Assembly (NCBI GenBank): GCA_040387375.1
Contig: JAZKDW010000026.1
Coordinates: 16,225 to 80,224 of the forward strand
DNA: 64,000 nt
DNA from: JAZKDW01 sp040387375
GTDB taxonomy: Bacteria; Pseudomonadota; Gammaproteobacteria; Burkholderiales; Burkholderiaceae_D
Direction of reading: 5' to 3'
How positions within the stretch are numbered: the stretch's first letter is position 1; the number at the start of each line of letters is the position of its first letter. Under the pieces are notes generated by a model. That model did no database searches, was not told the DNA's origin, and was given only the letters and a program-made list of their open reading frames with translations. Both the position numbers and the translations under genes were made by a program. Positions 1 through 7,070 of the stretch are shown here, one piece after another.

Positions 1-246
1 AGCTCGGTCGCGAAGGCATACCAGGAATTCGATGACAACGGCCGCATGAAGCAATCCTCGTATTACGAGCGCCTGGTCGACGTCATGGAAGAACTCTACA
101 AATTTACGCTCATCATCCGGGACCGGTCCGACTATCTGACAAGCAGGTACAGCGAGCGCAAGGAAACAATGCCAGGACTCGCTACCACGCTGGCTGCCGC
201 CGCCATGAACCACGAAGCCGATGAGACGAAAGATGAGCTGGAGTAG
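1..246 (+). CDS. arsH: ArsH organoarsenical resistance flavoprotein, C-terminal part
   Basis: The last 81 residues of ArsH, an NADPH-dependent FMN-reductase-family flavoprotein found in ars operons and linked to oxidation and resistance of organoarsenicals. The first base of the window is on a codon boundary and the 5' part lies outside. The call rests on the family-typical tail, YYERLVDVMEELYKFTL, followed by a D-Y-L-x-x-R-Y-S-E-R-K-E segment. The final 30 residues, rich in Ala and Glu, are variable in the family. The FMN-binding part is not visible. Recognition is from memory of the family tail, without a search. Confidence 0.8.
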   Translation, partial: SSVAKAYQEFDDNGRMKQSSYYERLVDVMEELYKFTLIIRDRSDYLTSRYSERKETMPGLATTLAAAAMNHEADETKDELE

Positions 247-301
247 GCGGCGGGTACTTTGCCGGACAAACCTCTACAGGGCTTAATTCAGGAGATATGA
301 C

Positions 302-538
302 ATGCCATCGACATTTCACGAATCCGACACAGGTCAGGCCGTTATTGAAAACGCGACAGCGGCGGGGACTGAACAATTGGTCGTAACCTTGCATCCGGGC
401 CGCGACTTTTCAGTTGATTTCGAATTCAACGAAGGCATGCTCGGCGACGCGTTGATTGCTTCCAGTGGAATTTCAATTGACCGGGTCGCCTTGCAAAGCT
501 TGATTCAATGGCTGCGTGAACAAGGCGCGTTGGATTAA
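302..538 (+). CDS. small hypothetical protein
   Basis: A 78-residue acidic protein of unknown function. The start is supported by an AGGAG Shine-Dalgarno at 290-294, 7 nt before ATG 302, and it lies only 55 nt after the arsH stop on the same strand, so it may be co-transcribed. There are no cysteines, signal peptide or membrane segment. The C-terminal half (about residues 50-78) looks helical and ends in a Q-W-L-R-E-Q-G stretch. No family is recognised. Confidence 0.6.
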   Translation: MPSTFHESDTGQAVIENATAAGTEQLVVTLHPGRDFSVDFEFNEGMLGDALIASSGISIDRVALQSLIQWLREQGALD

Positions 539-586
539 AGCATCCCTGCTCGGTGGCATGGCGGGGTCCGGCAAAACGCGAGCCAC

Positions 587-871
587 TCAGGTCGGGGCAG
601 TCGTACGCTCCAATTCATCCAACCAGTGAATGGCGTGCGAGCGATTGGTGCCGCACATGTCGAGTGAGGGTTTAAGACCCGAGCAGCATGCGGGACGTTC
701 CGGCCGCCCGAAGATCAGGCATCGGTTGTCGTCCGTGAGTTGGACACATCTTGCGCCCGCAGGTTTTCCACTCGGCATTCCTGGAATCGGGCTGGAAATG
801 GACGGGGCAATGCAGCAGGCGCCGCAGCTTTCTCGACAGTTCATGGCATCTCGTTCGTTGACTTTATCCAT
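587..871 (-). CDS. YkgJ-family cysteine cluster protein
   Basis: A 94-residue protein of the YkgJ/UPF0153 type, a family with a conserved cysteine set thought to bind zinc or an Fe-S centre; its function is not known. Visible cysteines are CRESCGACC near residues 12-20, then C at about 42, 51, 61, 62 and 73, with the family-like segments RCVQLTDDNRCLIFGRPERP and C-C-x-G-L-K-P-x-x-x-M-C. Start at 871, with an in-frame ATG at 844 as an alternative; neither has a strong ribosome site. It is convergent with the small gene at 302-538. Confidence 0.75.
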   Translation of the reverse strand: MDKVNERDAMNCRESCGACCIAPSISSPIPGMPSGKPAGARCVQLTDDNRCLIFGRPERPACCSGLKPSLDMCGTNRSHAIHWLDELERTTAPT

Positions 872-1193
872 TCAGGCCGCATGATAAGGCGAATTCAGCG
901 AGCGTGACGAATATTCATGGCCGTCCCGCTTTGCGTTCAAGCATCGCAGCCAGAATGGATAAAGTCGGAATTGGGGGACATCGACGTCATTCTCGCTGTA
1001 GCGCCTTCGCCGAAATGACGGTGGTGATAATGTAGGGTGGAAAAGCGAAGCGCCTTCCACCGTTGCTCGATTACGGATGGCACTTGCGAATGCTGGATGG
1101 TGGAAGACGCTGCGCTTTTCCGCCCTACGGACTGCCCTAACGAAATTATCCCGGCTCCGGACAACACCAAATCCACACCGTCAATTTGTTGCG
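872..1193. other. gene-free spacer with inverted repeat
   Basis: About 320 nt between the YkgJ gene and the Pho box of ppk1. Several overlapping short reading frames exist on both strands but none has a ribosome site or a recognisable product. The only clear structure is the imperfect inverted repeat at 1032-1128, listed separately. Confidence 0.6.
1032..1128. repeat. imperfect 30-bp inverted repeat, REP/MITE-like
   Basis: Arms at 1032-1061 and 1099-1128 are reverse complements at 27 of 30 positions, separated by a 37-nt centre. The arms begin GTAGGGTGG on the left and end CGCCCTAC on the right, and contain an AAAAGCG core. Repeats of this look occur between genes in many proteobacteria, but the family name and copy number cannot be confirmed here. 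There is no transposase and no target-site duplication was identified. Confidence 0.65.
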
Positions 1194-1227
1194 CCGTCAT
1201 GCCATTGTCACATAGTGTTCATACACT
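1194..1227 (+). promoter_or_regulatory. putative Pho box and -10 of ppk1
   Basis: CCGTCAT (1194-1200), GCCA, TTGTCAC (1205-1211): two half-sites each matching the enterobacterial CTGTCAT/CTGTCAC pattern at 6 of 7 positions with the expected 4-nt spacer. A weaker third half-site, TGTTCAT, lies at 1216-1222. Exactly 10 nt after the second half-site comes TACACT (1222-1227) as a possible -10. This predicts PhoB-activated transcription of ppk1 under phosphate limitation. Confidence 0.6.
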
Positions 1228-1257
1228 CAAGAAAGGCCCGGCGAATGAAAAGACAAG

Positions 1258-3369
1258 ATGGATCAACGAACAACACCAGCCTCGACAACATCACGAGTTC
1301 CCGACCAGTCCAGCGTCTACCTTAACCGCGAACTTTCGCAGCTTGCGTTCAACCGGCGTGTGCTGGCGCAGGCGCAAGATAAAAAAATCCCGCTCCTGGA
1401 GCGCTTGCGTTATCTATGCATAGTAAGCAGCAATCTGGACGAATTTTTCGAGGTTCGGATTGCAAGTCTTTTAGCGCAAAACCAGGCGGATTCGCCATCA
1501 GCTACACCGTTCAGCCTCATCGCCGCGCTCGAGCGTACCAGTGTCGAGTGCCACTCCATCATTGAGGAACAGTATTCAGTACTGAATGACGACATTCTTC
1601 CGCAGTTGTCCGCCAATGGCATTCACCTGTTGCGCCACCAGGACCGCACCGAGGCGCAGCGGGCGTGGGTCAAAGCGTATTTTGACCGTGAAGTACGGCC
1701 GCTCCTGACGCCCATAGGGCTGGACAAGGCGCATCCATTTCCGCAGGTGGTCAACAAAAGCCTGAATTTCATTGTCGAGCTTTCCGGCAAGGACGCGTTC
1801 GGCCGCGGCACCGCGATTGCCATCCTCAAGGCGCCCCGCGTGCTTCCCCGCGTGATCCGCCTGCCGGCCGAGTTATCAGACAACGGCCTCGCATTCTGCC
1901 TGCTTTCGTCGATCATCCATGCCCACATTTCGGATCTGTTCAACGGTCGTGAGGTGGTGGCGTGCTCGCAGTTTCGCGTCACGCGCAACAGCGACTTGTG
2001 GGTCGACGAAGAGGAGATCAAGAACTTGCGCCAGGCCTTGCAGAGCGAACTCCAGAGCCGCCACTTCGGTGTGGCTGTGCGGCTTGAAGTAGCACGCAAC
2101 TGCCCGCCCCACCTCGCGCGCTTCCTGCTCGACCAGTTTTCGATTGACGACAACAGGCTGTACGCGGTCGACGGACCGGTCAACATGGTGCGGCTATCGG
2201 AATTGATCGGACAAGTGGAAGAGCTGTCATTACGCTTTCCAGCCTTTTCTCCGGTATTTCCACTCAAGCTCAGCGGCGACGACATCTTTGCCAGCATCAG
2301 GAAGCAGGATATCTTGCTTCACCATCCATTCCAGTCGTTTCATCCGGTGGTCGAATTTATCCGCGCTGCATCGATTGACCCGAATGTGCTGGCGATCAAA
2401 CAAACCATCTATCGCACCGGCATGAACTCCGATCTGATGGATGCCTTGATTCATGCGGCGCAGCACGGCAAAGAGGTCACTGTCATCGTAGAACTCATGG
2501 CGCGTTTTGACGAGGAAGCCAACATCAATTGGGCCGAACGCCTGGAACGGGTGGGCGCGCAGGTCGTCTACGGAGTAGTCGGGTTCAAGACCCATGCCAA
2601 GCTGGCGCTGGTGATCCGCCGCGAGGAAGGCGCGTTATGCGGCTACGCGCATCTCGGCACAGGCAATTACCATCCGACCACCACCAAGTCTTACACCGAT
2701 TTCGGCCTGTTGACCTCCAATCCGGCACTCGTGACCGAGGTCAATGAAATTTTCATTCATTTGACCAGCCTCACCAAACCAAAGAAGCTGGATCATCTTT
2801 GGCTGGCGCCGTTCGCACTCCAGAAGGAACTGATCAGGGCAATCCAGAATGAGGCGAAAATCGCGCGTAGCGGCACGCCGGCGCGCATCATTGCGAAGAT
2901 GAATGCATTACTCGATGAATCGATCATTCGTGCGTTGTACGCTGCATCTTCCGATGGCGTCAAGATCGACCTGATCATACGCGGCGCCTGTGCGCTGCGT
3001 CCGGGCGTGCCGGGCTTGTCGGACAATATCAAGGTACGCTCGATCGTCGGACGCTACCTGGAACACACTAGAATTTTTTACTTCCGCAACGCTCTCGCGC
3101 ATGACGTTTACCTTGCCAGCGCGGACTGGATGAGCCGGAATCTGTTTCGTCGCGTCGAAGTAGCCTTTCCCGTTCTGGACCGGGCTCTCAAAAAGCGCGT
3201 GATCGCCGAAGGCTTGCGTCCCTACCTGAAGGACAATATGGATGCATGGGAGCTTGATTCACGCGGTGTTTATAAAAAACGCAAACCGCATGGAAAACAG
3301 CACCCATTCCGCGCCCAGCAATATTTGATGCAAACGCTTGGCAGCGTTGCGCCGGACGACATTGCTTAA
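1258..3369 (+). CDS. ppk1: polyphosphate kinase 1
   Basis: Polymerises the gamma-phosphate of ATP into long-chain polyphosphate, reversibly, at the membrane-associated or granule site. 703 residues, close to the roughly 690 of E. coli PPK1. The N-terminal domain contains YLNRELSQLAFNRRVL, and the two phospholipase-D-like catalytic domains follow. The phosphorylated histidine of the family corresponds to His446 in KTHAK and the second active-site histidine to His603 in LEHTR, both offset by 11 from E. coli numbering. Start at 1258 is the only ATG that keeps the N-terminus intact, although its ribosome site is weak. A putative Pho box lies 47-64 nt upstream, and sixA starts 2 nt after the stop, so the two are very likely one transcript. 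Confidence 0.97.
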   Translation: MDQRTTPASTTSRVPDQSSVYLNRELSQLAFNRRVLAQAQDKKIPLLERLRYLCIVSSNLDEFFEVRIASLLAQNQADSPSATPFSLIAALERTSVECHSIIEEQYSVLNDDILPQLSANGIHLLRHQDRTEAQRAWVKAYFDREVRPLLTPIGLDKAHPFPQVVNKSLNFIVELSGKDAFGRGTAIAILKAPRVLPRVIRLPAELSDNGLAFCLLSSIIHAHISDLFNGREVVACSQFRVTRNSDLWVDEEEIKNLRQALQSELQSRHFGVAVRLEVARNCPPHLARFLLDQFSIDDNRLYAVDGPVNMVRLSELIGQVEELSLRFPAFSPVFPLKLSGDDIFASIRKQDILLHHPFQSFHPVVEFIRAASIDPNVLAIKQTIYRTGMNSDLMDALIHAAQHGKEVTVIVELMARFDEEANINWAERLERVGAQVVYGVVGFKTHAKLALVIRREEGALCGYAHLGTGNYHPTTTKSYTDFGLLTSNPALVTEVNEIFIHLTSLTKPKKLDHLWLAPFALQKELIRAIQNEAKIARSGTPARIIAKMNALLDESIIRALYAASSDGVKIDLIIRGACALRPGVPGLSDNIKVRSIVGRYLEHTRIFYFRNALAHDVYLASADWMSRNLFRRVEVAFPVLDRALKKRVIAEGLRPYLKDNMDAWELDSRGVYKKRKPHGKQHPFRAQQYLMQTLGSVAPDDIA

Positions 3370-3371
3370 CC

Positions 3372-3830
3372 ATGGAGCTGATCTTGTGGCGCCACGCGGA
3401 AGCAGAAGATGGCGAACCAGATGACAGCCGTGTCCTGACGTCCAAAGGTCGCAGGCAAGCCGCAAGAATTGCGCAATGGCTCGACCGCAACCTGCCCAGC
3501 AGCTGCCGCATCCTGACCAGCCCGGCGGCACGCACGGTACAGACTGTCGAACGCCTTGGGCGAAAATACAAGATTCATCCGGAACTGGCGCCGGATTCAG
3601 ACCCGACGCGGATCCTGGCCGCGGTCAACTGGCCCGTCGGCCGCGAGCCGGTATTGGTCGTCGGGCATCAGCCGTGGTTAGGGCAAACTGCGGCATTCAT
3701 CTTGACGGGCACCAGCCAGGACTGGCCCGTACGCAAAGGATGCGTCTGGTGGCTCGCGCATCGCGAGCGCGACGGCCGTACGGAAAATTATCTGAAAACA
3801 GTCATGGCGCCCGAACTGGTGGCCAAATAA
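3372..3830 (+). CDS. sixA: phosphohistidine phosphatase SixA
   Basis: A 152-residue histidine-phosphatase-superfamily protein. SixA removes phosphate from phosphohistidine in phosphotransfer proteins (ArcB HPt domain and the nitrogen PTS in E. coli). The catalytic RHA motif is at the start (Arg7-His8), the second-histidine motif VVGHQPWLGQ is near residue 98, and S-P-A-A-R-T-V-Q-T lies near residues 50-58. It follows ppk1 after 2 nt. Such RHG-type genes often sit beside ppk genes, so its substrate here could be polyphosphate-related rather than a signalling protein; that is inference. Its stop is 5 nt from the convergent stop of the membrane-protein gene. Confidence 0.85.
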   Translation: MELILWRHAEAEDGEPDDSRVLTSKGRRQAARIAQWLDRNLPSSCRILTSPAARTVQTVERLGRKYKIHPELAPDSDPTRILAAVNWPVGREPVLVVGHQPWLGQTAAFILTGTSQDWPVRKGCVWWLAHRERDGRTENYLKTVMAPELVAK

Positions 3831-3835
3831 TTTTA

Positions 3836-4336
3836 TTATCGGAATTGCCGACCGCTGACCCGGCGCGGCGGCATGCCGCACGAATACCAGAACAAGCCGG
3901 CTGCGGCCACGGAAAATAGCCAATAGTCGACCGGCGCGCCCCACAGCCAATGTTTATGCCATGGCACGGTCGCGGCAGTAAAGCGTGCGAAGCCGAACGC
4001 GGGGTTGGTCACGAACCACAAAAAATCCTCGACGATCCAGAACAGCATCACACAGCCCAGCACCCGGCATTCCGCGCGCCACGACCAATGTCCCATGAAT
4101 ACAAGCGGTAAGTGGAACATCAGCGCAATGAACGGAAATACCCAGGCGTGATACCCGGTCATCGCCCGGCCACCCCAGAACAGGTCCAGCAGCCAGTGCT
4201 TCTCGATGCGCCAGGTCGGCAGGTTGGCGGCCCATCCTGCGGCACCTTCTATCTGAATTTCGATTTGCGAAAAAAAATAGGCGAGCAGCACCACCATGGC
4301 CAGCGTCAGACAGAGCTGCAGCGCTCGCCCGCTCAT
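3836..4336 (-). CDS. unknown four-helix membrane protein of the plcP operon
   Basis: A 166-residue protein with four likely transmembrane segments: about residues 8-22, 65-82, 93-110 and 138-152. The loops are rich in Trp and His (for example WHKHWLWG near residues 126-133). No family is recognised. Its ATG overlaps the stop of the glycosyltransferase gene in an ATGA arrangement (4333-4336), so it is translationally coupled and third in the Pho-box-controlled plcP operon. This suggests a role in lipid remodelling or glycolipid handling, for instance as a membrane anchor or transport partner; that is inference from position only. Confidence 0.75.
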   Translation of the reverse strand: MSGRALQLCLTLAMVVLLAYFFSQIEIQIEGAAGWAANLPTWRIEKHWLLDLFWGGRAMTGYHAWVFPFIALMFHLPLVFMGHWSWRAECRVLGCVMLFWIVEDFLWFVTNPAFGFARFTAATVPWHKHWLWGAPVDYWLFSVAAAGLFWYSCGMPPRRVSGRQFR

Positions 4337-5508
4337 GCGTGCACCCGGAGCACGGCTTCGAGCACATCGCGTGCCGCAGCCGGACGCCCAAGATGTGCGG
4401 CCCTGATCCGCATGTCGGCCAGCTTGGCGGGGTGGCTCAGCAGGTGCCGAACCCGAAATTCAAGAGTCGCCGCATCGACCGCCTTGAGCGCAACACCCTG
4501 TTCGAGCAAAAAATCCGCATTGCGCTCTTCTTGCCCGGGAATGGGCGCATTGACGATCATCGGCAAGCCCATGGCCAGGCACTCCGACGTGGTCAGGCCG
4601 CCCGGCTTGGTAATGACCAGGTCCGCACACGCCATCACACGCTCGACCCGTTCGGTGTAACCCAGTGCCAGCAAGCGGCCGGGGAAACGCATGGCCAGTT
4701 TGTGTAGCGCGGCCAGTGCGTCCATATTTTTTCCGGCCATGACGATCAGCTGAAAATCCACGTCCAGCGCCAACAGGCGCGCCGCAATAATGTCCAGACT
4801 GCCAAGTCCAGCGCCGCCGCCCATCATCAGGATGGTCAAACGCGCCGGATCGAGTCCGATTTCCGCAGCACATTGCCGCCGCTCCAGCGGTCCGCTGAAA
4901 GCCGGCATGATTGGAATGCCGGTCACATGGATGGCATCCGGCGCGATCCCCCGGGTTCGCATGCGAAAGGCAATTTCCTCGCTGGCGGCAAAATAGCCAG
5001 CCATATTCTGTTGTACCCACATGTTGTGCAGATCGAAATCCGTCACCTGCACCCAGACCGGACACGAACGCATTTCTTCACCCGACATGTGCGCCAGAAT
5101 TTCAGCGGGCAGAAAATGGGTACAGATGATCGCGTCGGGCTGGAAGGCGGTGATCTGCCGGCGCAATGCCCGTGTATTCAGGCGCTCCACACGACGCCGC
5201 ATTTTTTGCAGCGTGCCGTCAGGTTGCGCATCATTTGACAGTTCATAAAGATAGCGCCATACCGCCGGATGCCTGCTTGCCAGTTTGAGGTAAAAATTGG
5301 CATACACGCTGCGGAACGCGGCCGGGACAAAATCCATGACGTCGAGGTGAACCGCATCGGCAGTGTCATCCAGGCTGGCCTGGGAACAAATCGCTTCGGC
5401 CGCCCTGACATGGCCGGCACCAGCCGAGACGCTCAACACAAGAATGCGTTTGCGCACCACGGGACCGGCGGCAACCATCGGCATCCGCTGGTCATGATCA
5501 ACGTACAT
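4333..5508 (-). CDS. MGDG-synthase-type diacylglycerol glycosyltransferase
   Basis: A 391-residue GT28-family glycosyltransferase resembling plant MGDG synthase and bacterial processive diacylglycerol glucosyltransferases. The N-terminal acceptor domain has VLSVSAGAGHVRAAEAI (about residues 25-41) and the C-terminal nucleotide-sugar domain has MMGGGAGLGS and TKPGGLTTSE...PGQEERNADFLLE. It would move a hexose or uronic acid from UDP-sugar to diacylglycerol at the inner membrane. The ATG follows the plcP stop directly (5509-5511), and its ribosome site lies in a hairpin. PlcP supplies diacylglycerol by removing phospholipid head groups. In Alphaproteobacteria the same pair makes phosphorus-free glycolipids under phosphate starvation. 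The sugar donor cannot be read from the sequence. Confidence 0.85.
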   Translation of the reverse strand: MYVDHDQRMPMVAAGPVVRKRILVLSVSAGAGHVRAAEAICSQASLDDTADAVHLDVMDFVPAAFRSVYANFYLKLASRHPAVWRYLYELSNDAQPDGTLQKMRRRVERLNTRALRRQITAFQPDAIICTHFLPAEILAHMSGEEMRSCPVWVQVTDFDLHNMWVQQNMAGYFAASEEIAFRMRTRGIAPDAIHVTGIPIMPAFSGPLERRQCAAEIGLDPARLTILMMGGGAGLGSLDIIAARLLALDVDFQLIVMAGKNMDALAALHKLAMRFPGRLLALGYTERVERVMACADLVITKPGGLTTSECLAMGLPMIVNAPIPGQEERNADFLLEQGVALKAVDAATLEFRVRHLLSHPAKLADMRIRAAHLGRPAAARDVLEAVLRVHA

Positions 5509-6369
5509 CTAAGAGCCTATCCCAGTAGGCTCTAACCCTTCCTGAAAGGCCATCGTCTCGCGTTGCTGCATGATTTCCTGCCAGGTGACCAGGCGCAATT
5601 CACCTGACTTTTCTTCTACCAGCGCCGACAGGCTTTCGACCCAGTCGCCGTCGTTGCAGTAGGTAATGCCATCAATATCGCGTATTTCCGGTTTGTGGAT
5701 GTGGCCGCAGATCACGCCATCCAGGCCGTGTTTGCGCGCTTCCGCGGCCAGGGCATTCTCGAACGACGAGATGTAATTGACTGCGTTCTTTACCTTGAGC
5801 TTGATGTATTGGGACAATGACCAGTACGGAAGGCCGGCGCGCGCACGCCACGCGTTGAGTATCTGATTGAATTTGAGAATGACCGTGTACAGATTGTCGC
5901 CGACATAGGCCAGCCACTTTGCGCAGGCGATCACGCCGTCGAAACGATCGCCATGCAATACCAGCATGCGCTTTCCCTGCCGGGTGACATGCACCATCTC
6001 ATCACGAATCCGGATGCCGCCGAAGTCCAGATTGATGAACTGCCTGATCGACTCGTCATGATTGCCGGGAACGAAAATGACTTTGGTTCCCTTTTTTGCT
6101 TTTTTCAACACTGCCTGCACAACGTCATTGTGTGTCTGGTCCCAATACCAGCGACGCTTGAGTTGCCAGCCGTCGACGATATCGCCAACCAGATACAAGG
6201 TCTTGGACTCCGTGGCACGCAGGAATTCCAGCAGGCGTTCTGCCTGACATCCGGTCGTCCCAAGATGTACGTCAGAAATCCAGATCGTGCGAAAGCGGAT
6301 CGGATCGCGTTTCGGCGCCGCCTCGTGCGCATTAAAATCTGGCGCAAGAAACTGATCGCGCGGTTTCAT
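5509..6369 (-). CDS. plcP: PlcP-type phospholipase C (calcineurin-like phosphoesterase)
   Basis: A 286-residue metallophosphoesterase often annotated as UDP-2,3-diacylglucosamine diphosphatase. Its whole layout resembles PlcP, the phosphate-starvation phospholipase C of Sinorhizobium and marine bacteria. Metal motifs in order: SDVHLG (Asp33, His35), GDIVDGW (Asp63), GNHDE (Asn103-His104), LHGDRFD, and CGHIHKPEI. The segment LPYWSLSQYIKLKVKNAVNY matches the PlcP type better than LpxH. It would cleave phosphatidyl lipids to diacylglycerol, which the next gene glycosylates. It is first in the operon, about 130 nt downstream of a triple Pho box. LpxH activity is the alternative, but the GT28 partner and the Pho box favour PlcP. 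Confidence 0.82.
   Translation of the reverse strand: MKPRDQFLAPDFNAHEAAPKRDPIRFRTIWISDVHLGTTGCQAERLLEFLRATESKTLYLVGDIVDGWQLKRRWYWDQTHNDVVQAVLKKAKKGTKVIFVPGNHDESIRQFINLDFGGIRIRDEMVHVTRQGKRMLVLHGDRFDGVIACAKWLAYVGDNLYTVILKFNQILNAWRARAGLPYWSLSQYIKLKVKNAVNYISSFENALAAEARKHGLDGVICGHIHKPEIRDIDGITYCNDGDWVESLSALVEEKSGELRLVTWQEIMQQRETMAFQEGLEPTGIGS
5512..5533 (-). promoter_or_regulatory. hairpin masking the glycosyltransferase ribosome site
   Basis: A perfect 8-bp inverted repeat (5512-5519 and 5526-5533) with a 6-nt loop, lying across the last codons of plcP. In the mRNA the downstream arm contains the TAGG that would serve as Shine-Dalgarno for the glycosyltransferase ATG 3 nt away. Translation of plcP to its end would melt the stem, giving translational coupling. 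The repeat is seen; the function is inferred. Confidence 0.45.
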
Positions 6370-6497
6370 GCCGGCGCTTCTTCAGATGCAGCAAGTCCTG
6401 AAAGATCAGGAATAACATCAGCCGAAATTCTCTGTAATCGCATGGATCGCCCTCGTATTGAGATGGGGCGATCTTAACCGCGCTTTGCTGCGGGAAA

Positions 6498-6526
6498 ATG
6501 ACAGTTCCGTGTCAGTTCAATGACAT
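6498..6526 (-). promoter_or_regulatory. triple Pho box upstream of plcP
   Basis: Read on the minus strand: ATGTCAT (6526-6520), TGAA, CTGACAC (6515-6509), GGAA, CTGTCAT (6504-6498). Three half-sites match the PhoB pattern at 6, 6 and 7 of 7 positions with perfect 11-bp period. A possible -10, TAAGAT, is at 6476-6471, 21 nt downstream, which is one period longer than the usual spacing. Strongest Pho signal in the window; it should drive plcP, the glycosyltransferase and the membrane-protein gene. Confidence 0.75.
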
Positions 6527-6564
6527 GAAAACAGCTTCATCGGTCTCGTGTAATTCTCCGCATT

Positions 6565-7002
6565 TCATTTCTCTTTTTTCGGCCGTCCCGCCTTCAACGG
6601 CGATAACGATGACAGCAAACCTTCGAGCGTTGCAGTATCCAACTTCCGTATGAGGGCGACCCCGATTCGCAGCAACTCGCTTTTCTTCACTTCAAAGCCA
6701 GCTTTGAGACATGCTTTCTTGACCTCGCCCAGCCCCTGATATTCGATTTCCGGCATCGTGAAACTGTCGCGCACCAGCTTCGCCTTTTTCATCTTTTCCT
6801 TGGGCAGGATGGCGGGCGTTGAGGTTTCCTGTTCGTTCTCCTTCTTTACAGCGGGTTTGGCGGCCGACACCTTGGATGCAGCGATGCTGGATTTTTTTGC
6901 CGGCGGCGCGCCAGTCGCTTTTTGCGCAACCGGTGACTTCACTGCGGACGCCTTCATGGGTGCGGTGGCGGCAGGCTTCTTGACAGGCTTTTTGGTGACC
7001 AT
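6565..7002 (-). CDS. histone H1-like basic protein with C-terminal RHH-like domain
   Basis: A 145-residue protein. Residues 1-75 are a low-complexity Lys/Ala/Pro/Ser tail of the histone H1/AlgP kind. Residues about 78-145 form a compact domain beginning RDSFTMPEIEYQGLGEVK, with helical segments that include KKSELLRIGVALI, and ending in an AT-hook-like GRPKK. Proteins with this tail plus a SELLR helix occur in Burkholderiales and are annotated as histone-like; DNA binding is expected but not proven. It sits between ppx and plcP on the same strand. Its own AT-rich promoter region (7015-7045) is separate from the plcP Pho box. A basic tail could also bind polyphosphate; that is speculation from the neighbourhood. 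Confidence 0.75.
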   Translation of the reverse strand: MVTKKPVKKPAATAPMKASAVKSPVAQKATGAPPAKKSSIAASKVSAAKPAVKKENEQETSTPAILPKEKMKKAKLVRDSFTMPEIEYQGLGEVKKACLKAGFEVKKSELLRIGVALIRKLDTATLEGLLSSLSPLKAGRPKKEK

Positions 7003-7070
7003 GGTCTTCCCTCAATTTAATAGTATAAACAATATATACAATTTAATTTCCTGGCGCAAGCTGCATGTCG

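Noticed and set aside
5509..6369. Annotation as LpxH (UDP-2,3-diacylglucosamine hydrolase)
   Set aside because: Length, the segment near residues 180-200, the GT28 partner and the triple Pho box fit PlcP better, although LpxH-like activity is not strictly excluded.
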